Below are positions 10,651 to 21,262 of a DNA stretch of 64,000 nt, piece by piece. Under the pieces are notes generated by a model that made no database searches, was not told where the DNA came from, and saw nothing but the letters and a program-made list of their open reading frames with translations. Both the position numbers and the translations under genes were made by a program. This DNA is from Cristatella mucedo. Lineage: Eukaryota > Bryozoa > Phylactolaemata > Cristatellidae. Every line of letters begins with the position of its first letter. Within the stretch, counting starts at the first letter, position 1. The DNA lies in NCBI GenBank assembly GCA_009760855.2, contig WPIO01000142.1, positions 622,501-686,500 on the forward strand, given 5' to 3'.

Positions 10651-12405
10651 ATATAACAAAGACTTCGAGAAATCTATCATTCCTTGTGGGCTCAAAAAAG
10701 AAGCGCTAAAAAGCAATGATAAGTCTAAAGTGGTGGCAACCGGAACTCTTTCTTTTTTTAGCGCTTCCTCCCATGACAAGCACGGCGTTGAGTAGGGAAT
10801 ATCTACTTGCTAATGACGGTGGGACTAGAGCAGTTTTTTTGTCCCCGGCATAAAGTTCTGTTCATTTTCCGACACTTTACTGCCTTAAGTGGATTCAGAG
10901 CTGGCAGTCTTTCCTCTTTATAATGTACTTTGCCACAATTTCTAAGCAGAAATAGTCTAAAATCTCAAATTATTAAATTAAAAAAATTCCTTGACTTAGT
11001 GGTAAATTCATATTGTTGTAGCAAATTGTTCTCTTTTGGCGGAGCGCGCGATTCTACTGGAGACTGTAATTAAAAACCATCGTGGCACTCTGCATTCACT
11101 TGGTCCGGGGCCTATTTCGTGGTAGTTAAGGCACCGATACGTCGACTATGGGAATTTCTGTTTTTGGCCGCAGTTCTGTGGAAAACTAATTTTTTTGGGT
11201 ATTTGGTCTCTATTTCTCCCTCCAAGTGTGAACTACGTAAATTTTAGTTCTCATAAAATTCCAGTACCCTCTCCAACGTTTGCTGAAGTGTGTCGGGTTT
11301 TCCCGGCGCTGAATATTGCACCGGAACTTGGTCCTGCAGAGCTTCTAACAATAAATGACCAAGGGGAAAAGAGACGGCGGAGGGCCTTTCAGCAGCTAAC
11401 GGATGGGCACTTTCCCCACCACCTTCACTTCGAGAGCCAGTTCGCTTAGTGTTTCATCCACCCTCCAAACGCTGCCTAACGGCTCCTCCCTTACGCGTGG
11501 CCACGCATGCTTCCTAAATGGGGCCTCGAGAACACTGGCAAATTTCCCAAAACTCACAAAATTAGAAAGCGATAGTGCATCAAAAATAGCTAAGGCGGGA
11601 GCCATCTAGCAGGCAGCAAGATGAGAATGTCGCGTATATTCGGCCTGGTTGCGATAATTCTCCCACTTTACTGCAGCTTCTTACATACGAATAGGGAACT
11701 TAATAAACTGTATGCCACTTCAATAGGCATAACTACTACTCGGTTCTGTTCCCTGATGCACGCTGCGAGATAGCAAGCAGCTGCTCTTCCGGCCAGTCCT
11801 GGCGGCCATTGGCGGCTCGCTAGAAATAATATGCTTCGGGTCGTCAATGCAAGCTGGGTCAGCACTTGCTTCTCAGGGCTCTCGGCACCCGCCACCCGGG
11901 AGAGGGATTAATCATTCCGATTGGGATTAACCGATTCACCCATGGCGCCCAGCCTTCAATCGGCGGGTTTTGGAGATCAGCTTTTACTTAAGCTGGCTTC
12001 CTGATTCCCCATTAGCTTATTAATAGCTCACGGATTGCCGTCTGAGGACTTCTGGACGTTCGAATCACACGTCGGTCGTCGGCTGAGTGGCCACACATTA
12101 GCTACGCCCTAATGTGCACGGTCGCCCGCCCCCTAGCCGCGGCGAACTGTGCGTTTGCTGTCGCTAACGACCTCGTCCATCTGCATGGCTGAACCCACAT
12201 TCGAGGTACTTTCCACCTTAATGTTCAATTTGTCAATTTTTTTCTTCCAACTCTGGATAGCCCCGATAGGCACTCCCCACGAATGCCGGAGACATATCTC
12301 AAGCTCATCCAGCAGATATAACTGCGTAGTGGTCGGCTGCAGATTGCCGCAGAGGCTCTTACGAAAGTTTAACAAGCGAACCTGCCTACTGTTAGTAAAA
12401 ACTTT
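10650..12405. other. Unassigned sequence left of the main LINE-A copy
   Basis: About 1.75 kb with no recognisable gene or repeat. Overlapping short frames on both strands at 11195-11895 and 12133-12466 show no domain, and their mutual overlap argues against coding. Confidence 0.45.
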
Positions 12406-12649
12406 GCAAATAATAATAATAATAATAATAATATTGCACTTGATAAAGCGCCCTCAGAGAACTTAATCTCTTTCTAGGCGCTTTACATTTGCTGCAAAGT
12501 GATACGCAATAGAATAGTAAGTAAAATCATGCTTGAAAAACAAACAAAATGAACAATATGGTTAGGGGTGACATGCACAGGGTCAGCATGCAAATGTGGT
12601 TAGTGGCAGCATGCACAGTGTCAGCACGCACAAGCACATCGAGGACGAG

Positions 12650-13354
12650 TCACAGGGACCCACTAAATGCTGTCCTAAATAGGTGTGTTTTTAAGTTTCT
12701 TTTAAATGTGGTCAGGTCAGGGGATGTTCTGATGCAGGTCGGGAGGGAGTTCCAGGCTTTGGGAGCATACGAGCTAAATGCACGGTCTCCAAAGGATTTA
12801 AGGTTTGTACGAGGTATTTCTAGACTGTTGGATTCCGAAAAGCGGGTGGTATGATGCTTGGCCTGATGGGGTAGTATATCTGAAAGATAGGCTGGAGCCA
12901 TAGAATGAAGAGACCTAAAAGTGAGCGACAAAACCTTGAAGTCAATCCGTTGATTGACTGGTAGCCAGTGCAGGTCGGCAAGAAGTGGAGTAATGTGGCA
13001 ACTGCGACGCTCACGACAGACAAGCCTAGCTGCAGAGTTTTGCACCAGCTGCAATCGCCTGATCGCACATGCTGGTAGGCCAGTAAGCAGTGAGTTGCAG
13101 AAGTCGAGACGAGATGTCACGAATGCATGGACCAACTTGGACGTGGTATCCTTATCTAAACAAGCCCTAATTTTAGCAATGTTATGAAGCTGAAAACAGG
13201 CTGATTTGACTGTGGAGCTGATGTGGTCGTCTAACGAGAGGTCGCTTTGGAATATGACACCTAGATTTCGAGCTGATTCAACTGGAGATATGCTGGCAGA
13301 GCCAATTTTGAAAGTCAGCCTTTCCAATTTCTGAATAACACTAGGTTTGCCCAT
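12650..13354 (-). CDS. LINE-A C-terminal domain, separated by one premature stop
   Basis: 234 codons in the same frame as the upstream 783-codon frame; only the TAA at 13361-13363 and two sense codons lie between. The + copy at 21293-22234 has a sense codon (TTA) at that place, so one base change separates the halves. It contains the conserved LINE C-terminal region: [52 protein letters not shown] and AWNSLPTC, ending in a Lys/Arg-rich KRNLKTHLF. This region follows the polymerase in CR1/L2 elements and probably binds nucleic acid. On its own it would not be made unless the stop is read through. Confidence 0.8.
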   Translation of the reverse strand: MGKPSVIQKLERLTFKIGSASISPVESARNLGVIFQSDLSLDDHISSTVKSACFQLHNIAKIRACLDKDTTSKLVHAFVTSRLDFCNSLLTGLPACAIRRLQLVQNSAARLVCRERRSCHITPLLADLHWLPVNQRIDFKVLSLTFRSLHSMAPAYLSDILPHQAKHHTTRFSESNSLEIPRTNLKSFGDRAFSSYAPKAWNSLPTCIRTSPDLTTFKRNLKTHLFRTAFSGSL

Positions 13355-13360
13355 AACTAG

Positions 13361-15712
13361 TTAGTTAGTTTTATCATCGTTTAGTTTTAGAAAATTTGCT
13401 GCCATCCATGATCGGATGTCATCAATGCATGCAGCAAGTGAGTTGAGAGAATTTGAGGTGCTCAAAGGCTGGGAGGGATCAAAGCAAAGGTACAACTGAG
13501 TGTCATCCGCATAGAAGTGAAAGCCTAGATTGTGCTTGGCAATCACACCAGCAAGAGGGAGAGTATAAACGGTGAAAAGGACCGGACCTAGCACAGAGCC
13601 CTGAGGTACTCCATATTTCAGAGGTACTTCAGATGATCTTTGTCCATTCACGTCAACACTCTGGAGTCTCCCACTGAGATTGGACCTGAACCACTGCAGA
13701 GCAGTGCCAGTGATGCCCAGGCGAGATGAGAGGCGCTCTAGAAGTACTTTGTGATCGATGGTATCAAAAGCTGCCGAAAGATCGAGCAAAACAAGAAGAG
13801 ACACTCTACCCATGTCTGCATTCCTAAGTAGGTCGTTGTATACCCGAAGCAATGCTGACTCTGTGGAGTGATTAGCTCTAAAGCCAGACTGGAACTTACT
13901 AGCAAGGTGTGAGGTTTCGATATACGAGTTCAGCTGGTCTGCCACGACCCGTTCCAGTGTCTTTGATAGGAATGGTAGAAGGGAGACTGGGCGGTAGTTG
14001 CTTAAGTTCTCTTGGTCTAGTGTAGCTTTCTTGAGAAGTGGCCTGACTACAGCTTTTTTGAAAGGTGCTGGGACATGACCTGAGGCTAATGACATATTAA
14101 TGATGTTGGTTATGCATGGCAGCAGCAGATCAATGCAACGTAGGAGCAGGACAGTGGAAATAGGGTCCAGTGGACTTGTTGTCTTCTTTGATTGAGATAC
14201 GAGCTTTAGGACTACATCACTAGTGACCTGTTTAAATGCAGACATTGAGGCGCAGCCAGGAACCGAGGAACAGCATTCTAGTGGGAAGGTTGTCATCGCA
14301 GGGATGGATTCCCTGATTTTGTCTATCTTCTGCACAAAGAATCGAGAGAAGCGATCGGCTAGATCATCACAAGGATCATCAGGTAAGGAGCTAACCTGGG
14401 AACGGTTGAGGAGATGGTTTATTGTCGACATCAGCATTTTTTGATTGTGCATCTGTGATTCAACAATGTTTCTATAGAAGCTAGACTTAGCCTTTGCTAG
14501 GATCGATTGGTACGACCTACAGTAGTCTTCATATGCCTGTCGATGGGCAGTTAGTCCGGATCTTTTGTATGCCTTTTCAAGCTTTCGTTTAGTAGACTTG
14601 GCTAGTTTCATGTCTGTGGTAAACCATAGGCCGTCTGGGCGGGGGCGCACAGTGCGCTTTGTCAAAGGTGCAAACTCGTCGAGCGTGTCAGCTAGTGTCG
14701 TGTTGTAGCAATCTACCAGTGATGACAGATCGGAGGGAGGACTGAGCAGCAAAGGTGAAGCAGATATGCTCGCACGGACAGCATCGATGTCAAGGGTCTT
14801 GAGGTTTCGCGATTCACAGGTTATTTTAGAGGAGAATGTGGGCACACACTGTAGATTGAATGAGATCTGCATGTGGTCAGATAAGCAGGATTTGGTGATA
14901 ACTGGTGATGACAAAGTGCAGTTATATGAGAAAATTTGGTTGAGTGTGTGACCCTTGATGTGGGTAGGGCCATGCACATGAGTCACAAGAGATAATGAGT
15001 CTGTCAATGTACGAAATTCGGTGCTGAAAGCGTCAGATAAGTTATCAAAGTGAACGTTGAAATCACCCATAACGAGGAAGGATCGATTTCTTGCACACAG
15101 AATCGAAATGAGATCAGAGAAATCTGAGATAAATGAGGATTTGGTACCTGGTGGGCGATAGACTACTGCCACTATCGGTAGCTTGTTTTCGGGTGAGACC
15201 AGGACAATTGATTCAAAAGACTGTTTCGAGGGTACCGCAAATGGCTTGAATTTGAATTTCGAGCGCACGATCATAGAAACTCCACCTCCAGTTTTTATTG
15301 ATCTAGGGGTGTGAAAGAACGTGAAACCAGATGGAGTAGCGTCTTTAATTGTCGGGCAGTTTATCGATTTCAGCCAAGTTTCAGTTAGGGCGAGCAGGTC
15401 GATACCATTTTCAGAAATAAGGCCTTTTATTACTAGAGGTTTATTGCACATTGAGCGAGGATTCCAAAGGCAAGCGTTAAGTCTGGCCCATTGGGTTACA
15501 ACAGGCCTGATGACCACTAAGTTAGAGAGATTTACAGTGACGCATGCGGGGGAGCGTGCTAAGCGGTTCGAGACAATGCTAGGAATACCGGCCACCGCGG
15601 CAATGCTAGGAATTCCGGCCACCGCGGCAATGCTAGGAATTCCGGCCACCGCGGCGGCTACGGGGTGCTTTCCTTTTGTTAATGCATAGTTCATGAATCT
15701 TAGCAACAACAT
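13361..15712 (-). CDS. LINE-A ORF2-like protein, endonuclease and reverse transcriptase part
   Basis: 783 codons ending at a premature TAA (13361-13363). Residues 28-46 lie in a threefold 9-residue repeat (AAVAGIPSI type). An APE-type endonuclease follows at about 76-290: WNPRS (Asn84), LTETW (Glu111), GDFNVHFD (Asp217, Asn219), Asn258 in HTLNQIF, and SDH (278-280). Family members, including LINE-B here, have Asp at the 258 position, so target nicking may be impaired. The reverse transcriptase spans about 540-783: [13 protein letters not shown], motif [14 protein letters not shown] (Asp644), motif [11 protein letters not shown] (701-710) and motif [13 protein letters not shown] (YADD 734-737). 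All reverse transcriptase catalytic residues are present. The product would copy element RNA at a nicked target. The first ATG was taken as start; a longer N-terminus in another frame is not excluded. Confidence 0.85.
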   Translation of the reverse strand: MLLLRFMNYALTKGKHPVAAAVAGIPSIAAVAGIPSIAAVAGIPSIVSNRLARSPACVTVNLSNLVVIRPVVTQWARLNACLWNPRSMCNKPLVIKGLISENGIDLLALTETWLKSINCPTIKDATPSGFTFFHTPRSIKTGGGVSMIVRSKFKFKPFAVPSKQSFESIVLVSPENKLPIVAVVYRPPGTKSSFISDFSDLISILCARNRSFLVMGDFNVHFDNLSDAFSTEFRTLTDSLSLVTHVHGPTHIKGHTLNQIFSYNCTLSSPVITKSCLSDHMQISFNLQCVPTFSSKITCESRNLKTLDIDAVRASISASPLLLSPPSDLSSLVDCYNTTLADTLDEFAPLTKRTVRPRPDGLWFTTDMKLAKSTKRKLEKAYKRSGLTAHRQAYEDYCRSYQSILAKAKSSFYRNIVESQMHNQKMLMSTINHLLNRSQVSSLPDDPCDDLADRFSRFFVQKIDKIRESIPAMTTFPLECCSSVPGCASMSAFKQVTSDVVLKLVSQSKKTTSPLDPISTVLLLRCIDLLLPCITNIINMSLASGHVPAPFKKAVVRPLLKKATLDQENLSNYRPVSLLPFLSKTLERVVADQLNSYIETSHLASKFQSGFRANHSTESALLRVYNDLLRNADMGRVSLLVLLDLSAAFDTIDHKVLLERLSSRLGITGTALQWFRSNLSGRLQSVDVNGQRSSEVPLKYGVPQGSVLGPVLFTVYTLPLAGVIAKHNLGFHFYADDTQLYLCFDPSQPLSTSNSLNSLAACIDDIRSWMAANFLKLNDDKTN
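15574..15654. repeat. 27-bp minisatellite, three copies, inside the LINE-A ORF
   Basis: Three consecutive 27-bp units (15574-15600, 15601-15627, 15628-15654) differ at one base. The length is a multiple of three, so the reading frame survives; each unit encodes nine residues near the protein N-terminus. Confidence 0.97.
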
Positions 15713-15986
15713 TAATATCTAGGAATGCATTTGATATACGATGACGAAGCGATAGCAGCTGCTGACAACCATAACTAACAAGTAGGTTACTAGCCTCAAG
15801 ACGCTATTCTGCATGCTAAACAGAACACTGGCCGCCAAGATCTGCAGAGAACTGGGATCTAGTTCTACACTAAGTCTTTGTGTGGGCATGGTATAGCCGT
15901 CACGTGGTTTGGTCCCAGCTGGCGTTCCTCACGCTCCATGCCGGCACGTGATCGTAACCTCACCCTAGCGCGTCCGCCCACACACC

Positions 15987-15988
<2 letters not shown>

Positions 15989-16071
<83 letters not shown>
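15989..16071. repeat. (CT)n microsatellite
   Basis: A pure CT tract of about 83 bp, some 270 bp upstream of the LINE-A coding start on the element strand. Confidence 0.98.
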
Positions 16072-16073
<2 letters not shown>

Positions 16074-16690
16074 CGCCTAGCGTTCCGGAGCCACCTAACC
16101 AACGGCTACTTTTGTGGGCGCAGCATCAACCCACGTAGACCCGCCCTACTGACCTGGGTGGGAGTGCATAACGCCACTGCAGCCGGGTCCTCAGTGCTGA
16201 TTGGGTGAAGAAGGCATTAGTGAATGGCCACGTGGTCACGAGATCCTTCCCCGCCAGCTCTCTCGTTCAGCTCTAGCACCCGTGAGCTGGCGTGCCATCC
16301 GTCTGCAGCTCCTACGCGTGCACTTCGCGTGGAGAGACGAGCCTCGCGATTTCACCTCGTTAATTACATCTTGTGAAGATGTCAGTGTCTTCGTTTGCCA
16401 TCGGTGTACGCTGCATTGCATACGCTTTCGTCAACCTTCCCAGTAACAAACCGATGTCGATTCCACACAACACCGGTATGCACGCTCGCCACGAAAGTGT
16501 CACCTGCGTCGCCTGCTTACAATGCAGCCTTCACCTCACTAGCGAGTATATGGGGCTTCGCCATATCTTCTTCTTCTCATTGCGCCGCTCACGTGCCAAA
16601 ATCCCTAAATTAGGACTCTGCATTTGCTGCCTTTTGCTTCGCTTTAGACGACTGCTATCACTTGCTTAGAACCAGTTTTTAGTCTCTGAC
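16072..16690. other. Unassigned sequence
   Basis: No recognised gene or repeat. Short frames overlap on both strands without domains. Confidence 0.4.
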
Positions 16691-16693
16691 TAC

Positions 16694-18645
16694 ACCTTGC
16701 TTGTAAGTTCAAGTCTAACTTGAGAGCTAATCACGCCACAGAGTCAGCATTGCTTCGGGTGTACAATGACTTACTTAGGAATGCAGACATGGGTAGAGTA
16801 TCTCTGCTTGCTTTTCGCGATCTATCGGCAGCTTTTGATACTATCGATCACCAAGTCCTTAAGCACCTCTCATCTCGCGTGAGCATCACTGGCAATGCTA
16901 TGCAATGCTTCAGGTCCTTTCTTAGTGGAAGACTCCAGAGTAATGATGTGAATGGGCAAAGATATCCGAGATACCTCTTAAATATGGGGTACCTCAGGGC
17001 TCTGTGCTTGATCCAGTTCTTTTCACGGTTTATACTCTCCTTCTTGCCGATATGATTGCCAAGCACAATCTAGGCTTTCACTTCTATGCGGATGACACTC
17101 AGTTGTACCTTTGGTTTGATCTCTCTCCCAGCCCTCCAGCACGTCGAATTCTCTCAACTCGTCCCAGAGGTTAGAGCACGTGTCTCCTTTGCTAAAAGAG
17201 CTATGATGGCTGCCGGCTGATCAACGGATACAGAGCAAAGTTCTTACGCTGACCCAAAAGGCCCGCCGCGGCTTGGCTCCTTCGTTCATAGCTGAACTTC
17301 TGCGCCAGTTTCAGCCTCCTCGTGCCCACCTCAGGTCTTCCAAGAGGATAAATTAACTGTTCAATTTCTCCGATTAGAGACGGTTGGCGACAAAAGCTTT
17401 AGCTCTGCAGGTGCTAGATTCAGGAACTTGCTTCCACAATTCTTACGCAACGACAACTACTCTCTTGCTGCCGACTATGGCTCATCCTTTTCAGCGGTCC
17501 TGGGCTGCTACTTTTATGCTACTCACTACCTCAACTGCTCTTATGCCTCTGCTATGCTTCCCACTTTCTGTTTGTTTCGTGAGACGAAGTCTTTTTGGCT
17601 ACCGAATGCGTAGCGAAAGCCGCTTAGGCTGTGAGTTCGCTAAAAAAAACTCTCCTGCGTAACACCCACCTAGTCTTCATGGCTTTGTGGAGTTATCGAC
17701 GGAGATACATTAAATTACATTAAAAATCCCTTGCTGCATGTATTGATCACATCCGCATATGGATGGCAGCAAATTTTCTTAAATTGAATGACGATTCAAC
17801 TAACTTATTAGTTAGACGCGAACCTTGTGGGATTCAGAAATTGGAAAGAGTAACGTTCAAAATTGGCTATGCCAGCATATGCCCTGTTGAATCTGCACGA
17901 AATATAGGTGCCTTAATCCAAAATGACCTTTCTTTAGATGACCACACCAGCTCCACAATCAAGTCTGCCTACATTCAGCTACATAACATTGCCGAAAATT
18001 CGGGCTTGTGTAGACTGGGATACCACATCTAAGTAAGGTCCATGCATGTGTGACATCCCGTCTTGCTGGTCTACCGGCAATTGCAATGGCGCTTATAGCT
18101 GGTGCAAAACTCTACAGTCAAGCAACGCATCAACTTCAATGTTTTGTCGCTCACTTAGGTCTTTCCATTCTTTGGCCCCAGCCTACCTATCAGATCTATT
18201 GCCCAACCAGATTAAGCGTCGTACCACCTACTTTTTGGAATCTAACTGTTTACCTATACCTCGTACAAACCTCAAATCCTTTGGAGACCATGCCTGCTCC
18301 AAGAGCCTGGAACTCACTCCCAAATTCCATCACGACATCCCCTGACTTGACCACGTTTAAAAGGAAATTGAAAACACACCTATTTTAGTCAGCATTTAGT
18401 GGGTCTCTGTTATTCGTCATTTATGTACTTATGCATGCTGACGCTATTGCACGGAGCCACTAAACACACATGCATGCTAACCCTGTGCATGTCACCCCTA
18501 ATCTTGTTATTCTTGTTGCTTATCAAGCACGATACCACTCACCGTTCGATCGTATTTCCTTTGCAGCAAATGTGGAACGCCTAGAAAGAGATTGAGTTAT
18601 CTGAGGGTGCTTTATAAAGTGTATTCTTATTATTATTCTTATTAC
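16694..18645 (+). mobile_element. LINE-A copy, 5'-truncated and interrupted by LINE-B
   Basis: It begins inside the reverse transcriptase at accttgcttgtaagttcaag and contains motif A ([13 protein letters not shown]) near 16720-16855. It is interrupted at 17160 and resumes at about 17730 with ttgctgcatgtattgatcac. It then continues through a shortened C-terminal region and ends in a decayed (ATT)n-like tail near 18620-18645. Frameshifts and a missing C-terminal segment make it a pseudogene. Confidence 0.85.
17161..17729 (+). mobile_element. LINE-B 3' fragment nested in LINE-A
   Basis: It opens with LINE-B sequence (gaggttagagcacgtgtctc) and runs through gctgatcaacggatacagag, cgtgcccacctcaggtcttc and the LINE-B 3' UTR to ggagatacattaaattacat. 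The flanks are contiguous LINE-A sequence in other copies (ctctcaactc | cttgctgcatg), so this is a true insertion. No clear target duplication was seen. Confidence 0.88.
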
Positions 18646-19020
18646 CACAACTATAATCACCGATTTGGAGGCCATAGAAAACGGCGCAGAGCAAAACACA
18701 AAGAAATTAACAGAAAAACCAATCGGAACTTCTGATGCCTGTTTAATGCTCCCCTAACCCTCACCAGTTCTTGCCAAGAAATGCATGGAACAAACAGCCT
18801 TGAAAACCACAGCGTGCAGAACGCTGAAGATTAAGCATTCACAATTTTGGAAGCGGAGCTAGAGACAATAACAAGCTTACGAAAGCGCAAGTGGCTGTCT
18901 GGTTATTGCAGCTGGTATGGCAGGTGACTTCGGGCAGATTTGTTACTAACTTATTACAGCCTGCGCTCACCTCACAGACTCGTGGACCGGCCTATGGCTT
19001 CGACGAATTTCCACAATCCA
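18645..19020. other. Unassigned sequence
   Basis: AT-balanced sequence between a LINE-A tail and the SAT-1 array; nothing recognised. Confidence 0.4.
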
Positions 19021-20570
19021 CCAAAATTCACTCTAATTAGACTAAAGTTGACAGGATATAGGCGTTCCAACCTAAAACTTTGGAAAATATTTTAGTACAT
19101 CTTTACTTTATGTTTCCACCAAATTTCACGTCATTGTGCGCACACGAACGCATGCAAATGAGCTGTAAAAGTGGAGGCCTGTACCGCAATCCAGTTTAGG
19201 TCGCTTCAAGTATACCAACAATCAGTTTCGCAAAGCTTCAATAAGTTTTGAACACGAAACTACGGTCTATCTAAGCCGCAAAAATTCAAGCCATTCCGCT
19301 CACGCTTTCTCATGAGGTTTGCTGAGATAAAGCAACCAGTACCAATACCGCAATCCACCAAAATCCGCTGCATTCCACCTCAAAACGAAGAACATATTGA
19401 GTAAAAAGCTTCTCTTTTATTGCATACGACTATAGACACTGAAAATTGCACTCTCAAAAATTTTTACTTGCATTGGCACGGGTGTTATCGTGCAATCGGC
19501 TGCAATCGACTGCAAAGGCCCCTGAAATACCCCAATCCACTGCAATCTACCGCATCCACCACAAAACAACTAGAAATATAATGCGCCGAGCTCCAGTTTT
19601 TATTGCATATTAAAGCGCACTATTTTGTGAGCACACCTATGGAACCTCAAAAAATTGTGCATCTGCGCACCTGGCAATGGGTGGCAATCGCCCAAATAGC
19701 CTATGCAAATACCGAAAGCCACTCTAATCCAGTGCAAATTATTCTCAAATCATCAAAGCAAAGCTCTAATTTACATTTTTTATAGAACTAGACTCTGTTC
19801 AAAGTGCGTTCACTCACAAATTTTACCACTGTGCATCCGCTTTCTCATGCAATCGACTGCAACGTCCCAATACCTTTCAGCAATCCGCGGCAATCCGCCG
19901 CAAAGTGACCGGAATGCGTACACTAGAAGCTCTAATTAAGATTGCACATTTCTCTAGTCTTCGTTTATTTAGTACGTAATTTCACTACATTTTTTACTGC
20001 CATTCTGGACTAATACACTGCAATCCACTGCATTGGCCCGGATCAATACCGCAATCCATCACAATCCGCCGCAAAACGACCAGGAAGCGTACAGTAAGAG
20101 CGCTAATTATGATTGCACGTTGCTTTAATCTTTGTTTATAGTGTACTCGCACAATGTCACTACGATTTCCCAACCATTCTGATGTAGTTAATAGCAATTG
20201 ACTGCAATGGCCAGGGCCAATACCATAATCCACACCATTCCGAGACACAATGCCTCGACATCGGTTTTCAATGCTCTAATTTTGCACGCATATTACAAAG
20301 CACCATGTTTAAAGTGCAGCAACGTCGTATTAACAAAGTGCGCTCGTATAATTTCGGGCAAAGCTCTAACTATCATTGCTATTGCTTTTCAATGCACCCT
20401 AAGTGAAACCGGAGCATTTTTAAGCTGATTTGCTTGTTAACTCTTAGCAATGCACGGCAATCAACGGCTATGTTCAGGGCCAATAGTGAAATCTGTTGAA
20501 AATAAAAAGATTGGCTGCACAAAGCTGCACGTCTCATTCCACATAACATCTCACTATGCACGTTCATAAT
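19020..20570 (+). repeat. SAT-1 satellite-like array, about 170-bp period
   Basis: The motifs caatccac/caatccgc, tgcaatcgactgcaa and gctctaatt recur. The gctctaatt landmark is spaced about 165-180 bp (near 19763, 19928, 20099, 20272), with weaker earlier matches at similar spacing. The 19898-20091 stretch shows two adjacent monomers most clearly (gtgaccggaatgcgta versus cgaccaggaagcgta). Monomers are well diverged, so this is an old array. Confidence 0.7.
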
Positions 20571-21262
20571 ACTGTTGAGCCATCTGGCAAATACAAACCT
20601 TGCGGATTAAGGAAAAAGTAAATGAAATATAGAAAATATTGACTTAGCTTAAACCCTTATTCATATAGCTGCTGAAGAGCCTAAAATCGCACCATTTGCA
20701 AGAGGAGATAAACAGTGGTTTGCTGCATGACTCCAAGAATATAGGACGCTCGGGTGTGGTGCGCGAGCTCAAAGACGCAGCCGCCGCAGAGATTCGCATG
20801 GATTGTGAGTCATGCTAAATTTGGCTAGCAAGATAAGGAAGGAAATATTACATCTACTCATTAAACTTAATTGGTTGGTTTCTCTTAATTTATAGACCTT
20901 TTTGTCTGAGGCATTTTAAGTTATTGCAACGAAATCCTATGATTGTACTAGCCTCTTTTGGCTACAATGCGTGCCTCCTGCAGGAATCGATAGAAACACT
21001 ATGTTACTTGTATAGTGTCCTAAGAAAAACTAAATCTATATCCAGGCACTTTACATCTCACTGCCAAGTAAGCTATAACTAAGGATTGTTGATTTTCAAG
21101 GTATCGTGTTCAGACAAGCATGCAAAAACACGAAGGCATCGCGCCTAAATCAGCATGTACAAGCTTACAAAAAGTAACCCGTTAGTAGGACCCTGTTGCT
21201 TAGTAATGTGCACCGATGGACCGATCGCAGGTCCAGCACGAAAAGCAAGCAGCTCTGAAGCT
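20570..21262. other. Unassigned sequence with one SINE/LINE tail remnant
   Basis: 21005-21055 reads on the - strand as a SINE-1/LINE-A type tail (aagtgcctggatatagattt ... ctatacaagt). The remainder shows nothing recognisable. Confidence 0.45.

Larger units (their letters stand above)
12410..15715 (-). mobile_element. LINE-A, near-complete CR1/L2-like non-LTR retrotransposon
   Basis: Full element on the - strand: coding region 15712-12650, 3' UTR 12649-12435, and an (ATT)n tail at 12434-12410 on that strand. The 3' UTR ends in the conserved hairpin-like aaagcgcctag ... gagggcgcttta before the tail. The 5' boundary is not defined; I see nothing that clearly belongs to the element beyond about 15715, and no target-site duplication was found. 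Close relatives at 21263-22623 and elsewhere show the family multiplied recently. Confidence 0.9.

Noticed and set aside
12549-12854. + strand 101-codon frame and similar frame on the opposite strand at 22220-22483
   Set aside because: Both are antisense shadows of the LINE-A C-terminal region and 3' UTR; their similarity to each other only reflects the shared element.
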